From the NCBI GenBank assembly GCA_025927935.1, contig JAICKM010000191.1, positions 1-10,298 on the forward strand: DNA of 10,298 bases, in the 5' to 3' direction. The notes under the pieces are model-generated. The model was not told the DNA's origin, ran no database searches, and saw nothing but the letters and a program-made list of their open reading frames with translations. The position numbers and the translations under genes were made by a program. The DNA comes from Chloroflexia bacterium (GTDB lineage: Bacteria; Chloroflexota; Chloroflexia; QHBQ01; JADMIH01). Numbering within the stretch: the stretch's first letter is position 1; every line of letters begins with the position of its first letter. Shown here one piece after another: positions 5,997-10,298 of this stretch.

Positions 5997-6206
5997 ATGC
6001 AAGAGCAGGAACCTACGCTTACGATTAGGCTGACCTCTGACCAAATGCGGAAACTCCAAGAATACGCAATGCAGTTGGGGATCTCGCCGGAAGAACTGGC
6101 CCGCGCCGGTATATCGGAGCTGCTTGATCGCCCGGACGCGGCTTTCCAGCAAGCGCTTGATTATGTTCTTGAGAAAAACGCGGACCTCTACCACCGCCTG
6201 GCCTGA
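5997..6206 (+). CDS. Small ribbon-helix-helix/antitoxin-like DNA-binding protein (orphan)
   Basis: 69 residues from the ATG at 5997, with GGAGGG 8 bases upstream. Residues 7-12 (TLTIRL) resemble the β-strand of ribbon-helix-helix or related antitoxins. Two helices follow (14-28 and 31-43, joined by LGISPEEL), then a C-terminal helix ending DYVLEKNADLYHRLA. From memory, that ending is typical of short antitoxin-like proteins found next to PIN- or Doc-type toxins in Chloroflexota and cyanobacteria. Here no toxin follows on the same strand: 25 bases after the stop the HNH gene ends from the opposite direction. It is therefore an orphan antitoxin, a free-standing regulator, or a remnant of a pair. 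Its DNA target may be the palindromes just upstream, but nothing in the sequence proves this. Confidence 0.72.
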   Translation: MQEQEPTLTIRLTSDQMRKLQEYAMQLGISPEELARAGISELLDRPDAAFQQALDYVLEKNADLYHRLA

Positions 6207-6231
6207 AACGGTAGTTGATCTTGTGCGGGCG

Positions 6232-6567
6232 TCAGGCCGGCTCGCGCCAGCGGCGGCGGCGTTCGGCCAGCAGGCGCGCGACGATCTCGGCGTAGCGGGT
6301 GGGGTTGGCGCGGTGGCGGCGCGGCGCGTCCCAGTGCACGCCCTTCTCGCCGTTGCAGCCGGGATGGGTGATGCCCAGGTTCAGCAGGTCGTTCGTGCCG
6401 CCCTGTGTGCGCGGCACGATGTGCTCGATGTTTGCGCCCAGGCCGGTGCCCGCGTCAAAGGCCAGCGGGCCGTTGCAGATCAGGCACTTGCCGATCCAGC
6501 GGTCGCCCGCGCGCCGGAAGGTGCGGTCGGTGGCTGCGATGCGCGCCATCCATTCAGCCGTTTTCAT
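6232..6567 (-). CDS. HNH endonuclease family protein
   Basis: 111 residues from the ATG at 6567. CLIC (Cys28, Cys31) is probably half of a structural zinc site. The nuclease core follows: NIEHIVPRTQGGTNDLLNL (47-64; Glu48, His49, Asn63) and HPGCNGEKG (68-76; Cys71, Asn72, Lys75). This is the classic spacing of ββα-metal HNH nucleases, which cut DNA in a metal-dependent way. The tail is basic (AERRRRWRE). No extra domain shows whether it serves restriction, mobile-element or housekeeping functions. The ATG has no Shine-Dalgarno sequence. It overlaps by 14 bp the end of a 30-codon ORF (6554-6646), so it may be translated by coupling or from a leaderless mRNA (TATATT lies 5 bases upstream). A TTG at 6627 would add 20 residues but also lacks a ribosome site. 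Confidence 0.85.
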   Translation of the reverse strand: MKTAEWMARIAATDRTFRRAGDRWIGKCLICNGPLAFDAGTGLGANIEHIVPRTQGGTNDLLNLGITHPGCNGEKGVHWDAPRRHRANPTRYAEIVARLLAERRRRWREPA

Positions 6568-6646
6568 CGAACAATATACGAATCGGGTCGCATAGGCGGA
6601 TCGCCTCGTCCGATAGAGGGAGAACAAAGGTTCGAGTATCTGGCAT
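6554..6646 (-). CDS. Possible 30-residue leader ORF overlapping the HNH start
   Basis: An ATG-initiated frame encodes MPDTRTFVLPLSDEAIRLCD followed by PIRILFDENG and a TGA that lies inside the HNH gene, a 14-bp overlap. TATAAA (6657-6662, minus strand) sits 10 bases upstream of the ATG, so a transcript starting near 6650 would be almost leaderless. The peptide has a protein-like mix of residues but matches no family I recognise. It could be a translated leader coupling to the nuclease gene, the remnant of a larger gene, or chance. Confidence 0.3.
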   Translation of the reverse strand: MPDTRTFVLPLSDEAIRLCDPIRILFDENG

Positions 6647-6717
6647 GGTTGTTGCTTTTATAGCAGCAGGCGCATTGCTGTTGCGCCGCGTGTAATCCTT
6701 AGTGGAGGGCACACACC

Positions 6718-7002
6718 ATGACAGTTGCACAGTTGATTGTCTATTTGCTGGTGGCGGCAATCGTCGGCCTGATCGCCGAACGGCTGGTCGGCGCCGGTCC
6801 CTGGGGTCTGGTCGGCAACATCGTCGTCGGCTTGCTCGGCATCTGGGTGATGCTGAACGTGGTTCACTGGCAGTTGCCCGGCGACCTCACCATCGAAGGC
6901 GTGCCGATCCTCACCAGCATCCTCGGCGCGATCATCGTCGATCTGCTGTTGAGCCTGTTATTGCGCGGCCTGGGGCCGCGGCGGGTCTGGCGCCGCCGCT
7001 GA
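6718..7002 (+). CDS. GlsB/YeaQ/YmgE-family small membrane protein
   Basis: 94 residues with three hydrophobic segments (about 4-20, 27-47 and 62-82) and a basic end (GPRRVWRRR). Family features are the Gly-rich first pair of spans (VAAIVGLIAERLVG…GLVGNIVVGLLGIWV) and a third span starting GVPILTSILGAIIVDLLL. Proteins of this transglycosylase-associated family are inner-membrane proteins often tied to general stress, with no enzymatic role established. The ATG at 6718 has GGAGGG 8 bases upstream. It is divergent from the HNH gene and ends at a strong terminator, so it is a single-gene unit. Confidence 0.83.
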   Translation: MTVAQLIVYLLVAAIVGLIAERLVGAGPWGLVGNIVVGLLGIWVMLNVVHWQLPGDLTIEGVPILTSILGAIIVDLLLSLLLRGLGPRRVWRRR

Positions 7003-7028
7003 TCCGGCGTTCTAACTTCCCTCATGCG

Positions 7029-7054
7029 GGCCGCTCCCTGCGGAGCGGCCTTTT
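7029..7054 (+). terminator. Rho-independent terminator after the GlsB-like gene
   Basis: GGCCGCTC (7029-7036) / GAGCGGCC (7043-7050) form a perfect 8-bp stem with a 6-base loop, followed at once by TTTT. It lies between two convergent genes. The reverse strand has the same stem but no T-run, so it serves mainly the plus-strand gene. Confidence 0.85.
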
Positions 7055-7066
7055 CCATGCCCCGCG

Positions 7067-9094
7067 CTACCCGCTCAGCAAGCCCCGTTGCACGATCCAA
7101 TGGGCCAGGCCGAGCGCGGTCAGCATCGGGTTCACGCCGGAGGCCGAGGGGAAGATGCTCGTGTCGCAGACATAGAGGCCGCGCACGCCGTGTACGGCCC
7201 CGCGCCCATCGACAACGCCACGCGCCGGGTGGGCATCCATGCGGCAGGTGCCCATCTGGTGGGCGCTGCCGATGGTCATGCGGTTGGGCGCGGCGCCCGC
7301 AGCGGCCACTTCCGCCTGGAAGCGGTCCAGCCCGCGCGTGCTGCTCACGCGCAGGGGAACACTGTGCAGGGTCTGCGCCTCGCGGGCGCCCGCCGCCAGC
7401 ACCAGGCGCGCGCCTTCCTGGCAGCCGCGCACCAGCAGGCGGCGACTCTCGGCGGAGGGCTGGTAGAGGAGCCGGGGCCGGCCCTGGCTATCGAGCACCA
7501 CCCGCCCCGGCACCCGGTCGCGAACCAGCACCAGCAGCGCGTTATAGTGGGCCAGCCCGCTCATGTAGCCGCGGAAGGCGCGGCCCCCGGTCCATGGGCC
7601 GGTAATAGCCGCGAAGCCGGGATAGAGCGGCACGGCCTCGAAGCGCACGCCGTAGCCGTCGCCGGTGAGATCGGCCAGCGCGTTCGAGTAAGCCACCTGA
7701 ATAGGGCCGCGCCAGGCTTCGACAGGTTCATCAAAGCGCCCGATGACGCCCGTGGCCGGGTGCAGATAGAGGTTGCGGCCAATGGCGCGATGGCGCAGGC
7801 CGGAGCGCAATAGCAGCGCGGGCGACTCCAGGGCGCCCCCGGCCACGACGACCATAGGCGCACGCACCGTCAACCGGTGGGCGGGCACGTCCGGCGCGCG
7901 CTCCTCGACCGGGCGGCGGACGCGCGCTTCCACGCCCACCACGCGGTCGCCCATCAGCAGCACGCGGTCGGCGTAGCAGTTAGGCACGATCTGCGCGCCC
8001 GCGTCATAGGCGTCTTGCAGATAAGTCCGCATAGTGCCCTGCTTGGCGCCCCAGCGACAGCCGAAATGGCAGATGCCGCAGGTGCCGCAGTTGATGGTGT
8101 TGCGCGGGTTGCGAGCGTGCTCCAGGCCCAGCGCCGTCGCGCCGTTCCAGACCACGGCGTTGTTCGGGTTCAGCGGGGTGTGGTCGATATGGACGCCCAT
8201 GCGCGCCTCGACGGCGGCATAGCTCGCCTGAAGGTCTGCGCCCTGCAAGTCGGGCACGCCGGAGCGGGCGGCCCATTCGGCCAGCAGCGCGGCGGGCGGA
8301 CGGAAGCAGGTGCTCCAGTTAACCGTGGTGCCGCCGCCCAGGGTGCGCCCGGCCAGGATCAGCATCCCGGCGTCGTCGGTGGCGAGGGCGCCCCGGCGCA
8401 TATAGAGGCGTTCCCAGCCGCGCTCCTCGTCGGCGTCGAAATCGGCCTCAGTGTACCAGCCGCCGGCTTCCAGCACGATCACGCGCCGCCCGGCCTGCGC
8501 CAGCAGGGCCGCCGCCACCCCGCCCCCCGCCCCCGACCCCACCACGCAGACATCGGCGTCGAGCACGGTGTCCCGGTCGATTTCGAGCGGACGTAGCGGG
8601 TGGGCGGGATTAGCGGGTGGCCCCGGCGGCGGTAGCTTGAAGCCGGGGTAGCCGAGCAATGTGGCGTTCGGGTTGGAACCGGCGGCGGTGGGATGGGCAT
8701 AAAAGTGGAAGCAGGCCAGGCGTTTGAAGACCTGGAAAGCCTGGCGCAACAGCGGCAGCGGGCTGCCGGCCCAGGCACGCAACACCACCTCGCGCCGGGC
8801 CTGGCTGCGGGACGGGAACGGCTGCGCGGAGCCGGTCAGCAGGCACATAGCGGCGGGCTGGCTCAGCAAGTCCAGCGCCTGCCGGATCTGCGCTTGCTGC
8901 TCCGGCGTCGTTTCGAGCCACAGGGTCTCTTCCACGGCGGCGGCCACGTCCAGGTCGGCGGCGGAGCGCCGCCAGTAGGCAATCTGGGCGGGGTCGGTCA
9001 CGCCGGGCGGCGGCTCCAGCGCCGGGAGCAACGTATCACAGACGGCGCGCAGCGTGCCGCGCTTGCGCTCGGTTAAGAAGCCGCGATGATCCAT
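7067..9094 (-). CDS. GMC-family FAD-dependent oxidoreductase (long-chain alcohol oxidase-like)
   Basis: 675 residues. Residues 1-135 form a helical region (LTERKRGTLRAVCDTLLP…) resembling gluconate 2-dehydrogenase subunit 3, fused to the enzyme as in fatty alcohol oxidase-type GMC proteins. The FAD-binding β-α-β follows at about 180-212 (DVCVVGSGAGGGVAAALLA…IVLEAG; GSGAGG at 186-191). GGGTTVNW is at 253-260. A Cys-rich stretch, CGTCGICHFGCRWGAKQ, has Cys at 336, 339, 342 and 346. The C-terminal catalytic pair is His612 (SAHQMGTCRM) and Asn655 (SGVNPMLT). The family oxidises alcohols with FAD; the substrate here is unknown. There is no signal peptide, so it is probably cytoplasmic. The ATG at 9094 lies 2 nt after the stop of the upstream regulator gene, with GAGG at -11 to -8 inside that gene's end, so the pair is coupled. 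Confidence 0.9.
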   Translation of the reverse strand: MDHRGFLTERKRGTLRAVCDTLLPALEPPPGVTDPAQIAYWRRSAADLDVAAAVEETLWLETTPEQQAQIRQALDLLSQPAAMCLLTGSAQPFPSRSQARREVVLRAWAGSPLPLLRQAFQVFKRLACFHFYAHPTAAGSNPNATLLGYPGFKLPPPGPPANPAHPLRPLEIDRDTVLDADVCVVGSGAGGGVAAALLAQAGRRVIVLEAGGWYTEADFDADEERGWERLYMRRGALATDDAGMLILAGRTLGGGTTVNWSTCFRPPAALLAEWAARSGVPDLQGADLQASYAAVEARMGVHIDHTPLNPNNAVVWNGATALGLEHARNPRNTINCGTCGICHFGCRWGAKQGTMRTYLQDAYDAGAQIVPNCYADRVLLMGDRVVGVEARVRRPVEERAPDVPAHRLTVRAPMVVVAGGALESPALLLRSGLRHRAIGRNLYLHPATGVIGRFDEPVEAWRGPIQVAYSNALADLTGDGYGVRFEAVPLYPGFAAITGPWTGGRAFRGYMSGLAHYNALLVLVRDRVPGRVVLDSQGRPRLLYQPSAESRRLLVRGCQEGARLVLAAGAREAQTLHSVPLRVSSTRGLDRFQAEVAAAGAAPNRMTIGSAHQMGTCRMDAHPARGVVDGRGAVHGVRGLYVCDTSIFPSASGVNPMLTALGLAHWIVQRGLLSG

Positions 9095-9096
9095 GG

Positions 9097-10298
9097 TTAG
9101 CCTCGCGCGAGAACGTAATAGCTGGCTGTCGACGAACCGCGATGTTCGATCAGCCCGGCGTCGAGCAGTCCTTTCAAGTCGCGTTTCGCCGTGCGCGTGC
9201 CCACATGGAAGAAGGACTCGTATTCCACGCGGGTGATGCCGCCGCGGTCGCGCAGCAGGGTCAGCAGGCGGCGCTGGCGGATGTTCAGGCTCTCGATGGT
9301 GTCGCGCTCCGGTGCCTCCTTAGAGGCAGGCGCGGGCGGGGCCGGGTCGGTGGCAGGCACATCCTTTGGGATGACGGCGGCAGGCATGGCGGGCGCGACG
9401 GGCGTCTCCTCCGCCGCCGACAGGCGCAATTCCACGAAAAGCGATTGGCCGTTGTCGAGGATGCGCGGTTCGGCCAGGCCGGCCTCGCGCATGGCCCGCT
9501 GCATCCGCCGAATGCCGGTGCCCTGGCGCTCGATGTAGCCGGTGTGATAGAGCAGTTCGGCCAGTTTCTTGTTGCGCAGGATGGTCGAGCGGGCCATGTT
9601 CTCCACGGTCAGGCCGGGTAGCAGCCCGCCGGGCGAGTCGATCTCGATGTGCCGCGCATACAAGAAGACGCGAATGACGGATTCCCTGATCGACAGGTCG
9701 CGGTGGACCACGGCGTTGGCGATGGCTTCGCGCACGGCGACGGGCGGGTAGGCGGCCCGCTCCTCGCGGGTGATGCCGGCGATGCGCGCCGGGTGCGGGC
9801 TATGCCGCTGCACAAAGGCGTAGGCGCCCTCGATGAGTTCGGGCACGGTGCCGGAGATCTCGGTCTGATCCTCAAAATCGCCCGGCCAGTCGGATTGGAA
9901 GCGGGCACAGCGGATGATCATATGCGGGAAAAAGCGCTGCGGCTCGCGGCCAAAGAAGAGGATCGCGGCCACGGTGGGCTGGCCCTCCGGCGTGCGCAGG
10001 CCCAGCTTGTCCAGCAGTTCGGCGGTGGGCAGATCGTCCAGGCGCGAGAGGCGGGTTTCGGCGCGGCGGGCGCGGTACCAGGCGATGCGCGCCGGTTCGA
10101 GATCGTCCAGGGTCGCGGAGCGCACGGGGTTGTCCTCGTAGGCGGCGATACCGCGCTCATGGAGCATCCGCAGCAGCTCGCGCTGGGTCAGCGGCAGATT
10201 CTGTGCGCCCCGGCGGATCAGGTAGCGCCCGCCGACATGGTACACGCCGGGCGCCGCCGCACGCAAGTGGGCGGCCACGACCGTTTTCTCGCCCAGCC
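9097..10298 (-). CDS. AlbA_2/Schlafen-type ATP-binding transcriptional regulator, 5' end outside window
   Basis: The frame is open through the right edge; 399 residues are visible. The first residues (LGEKTVV…PGVYHVGGRYLIRRGAQNLPLT) look like the end of an AlbA_2 domain, so the true start lies beyond 10298. Counting from the first visible residue, a GHKL-type ATPase region carries REAIANAVVHRDL (189-201, N box), DSPGGLLPG (220-228) and GTGIRRM (259-265). An Ala/Pro-rich linker (about 293-331) leads to a C-terminal winged-helix-like domain (332-399: LNIRQRRLLTLL…ITRVEYESFFHVGTRTAKRDLKGLLDAGLIEHRG). This order matches the COG2865 'RecG-like' predicted regulators, probably DNA-binding with nucleotide-dependent control. 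It is followed after 2 nt by the GMC oxidoreductase gene, so it likely shares its mRNA and may regulate the operon. The signal sensed is unknown. Confidence 0.85.
   Translation of the reverse strand, partial: LGEKTVVAAHLRAAAPGVYHVGGRYLIRRGAQNLPLTQRELLRMLHERGIAAYEDNPVRSATLDDLEPARIAWYRARRAETRLSRLDDLPTAELLDKLGLRTPEGQPTVAAILFFGREPQRFFPHMIIRCARFQSDWPGDFEDQTEISGTVPELIEGAYAFVQRHSPHPARIAGITREERAAYPPVAVREAIANAVVHRDLSIRESVIRVFLYARHIEIDSPGGLLPGLTVENMARSTILRNKKLAELLYHTGYIERQGTGIRRMQRAMREAGLAEPRILDNGQSLFVELRLSAAEETPVAPAMPAAVIPKDVPATDPAPPAPASKEAPERDTIESLNIRQRRLLTLLRDRGGITRVEYESFFHVGTRTAKRDLKGLLDAGLIEHRGSSTASYYVLARG

Noticed and set aside
6669..6687. Small inverted repeat GGCGCA/TGCGCC upstream of the GlsB-like gene
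   Set aside because: Only 6 bp with a 7-base loop, common by chance in such GC-rich DNA. It has no T-run or GTAG head.
6682..6696. TGTAAT as a -10 box for the GlsB-like gene
   Set aside because: No acceptable -35 sequence at 15-19 bp, so not listed as a promoter.
8040..8090. Cys-rich motif of the GMC enzyme as an iron-sulfur site
   Set aside because: As I recall, similar Cys-rich CxxGAKQ-type stretches occur in fatty alcohol oxidase-type GMC proteins without a known cluster, so the Cys pattern alone does not support one.

Overview
The window is about 10 kb of GC-rich bacterial chromosome. Its tightly packed genes are strongly biased to G or C at third codon positions. The best guess for the source is a Chloroflexota bacterium. 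The reasons are the secreted glycosidase carrying two 'GGL..FGYPL…Q.FER..FEYHPEN' repeats, a very large GT39-like membrane protein, and short GTAG-headed palindromes between genes. This rests on family recognition by eye, not on a search. No rRNA, tRNA, CRISPR array, insertion sequence or phage gene is visible.

Layout. Positions 37-636 (minus) encode an RNA 2',3'-cyclic phosphodiesterase (ThpR/LigT), probably read from a leaderless transcript. Positions 637-777 hold two tandem palindromic repeats. Positions 778-2571 (minus) encode a secreted clan GH-A glycoside hydrolase with two C-terminal repeats. It is divergent, across about 200 bp, from a multi-membrane-span GT39/PMT-type glycosyltransferase with a C-terminal PA14-like domain (2773-5346, plus). 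Next is a self-contained transcription unit for a small Lys/Arg- and Pro/Ala-rich protein (5483-5767), with its own promoter, structured leader and terminator. An intergenic block follows, with a head-to-head pair of REP-like hairpins (5855-5976). Then come an antitoxin-like small protein (5997-6206, plus), an HNH nuclease (6232-6567, minus) and a GlsB/YeaQ-type small membrane protein (6718-7002, plus) with a strong terminator. The right third is a minus-strand operon. An AlbA_2/GHKL-type regulator (runs off the right edge, ends at 9097) is followed after 2 nt by a GMC-family FAD oxidoreductase (7067-9094).

How the parts fit. The divergent hydrolase and glycosyltransferase probably both act on envelope or extracellular glycans. 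The regulator and the GMC oxidoreductase are almost certainly co-transcribed and translationally coupled, so the regulator may control its own operon. The remaining genes look like independent single-gene units. No multi-gene defence or biosynthetic system is apparent. The least ordinary features are the structurally conserved GTAG-headed hairpins, the orphan antitoxin-like gene, the 30-codon ORF overlapping the HNH start, and the small basic Pro/Ala-rich protein.
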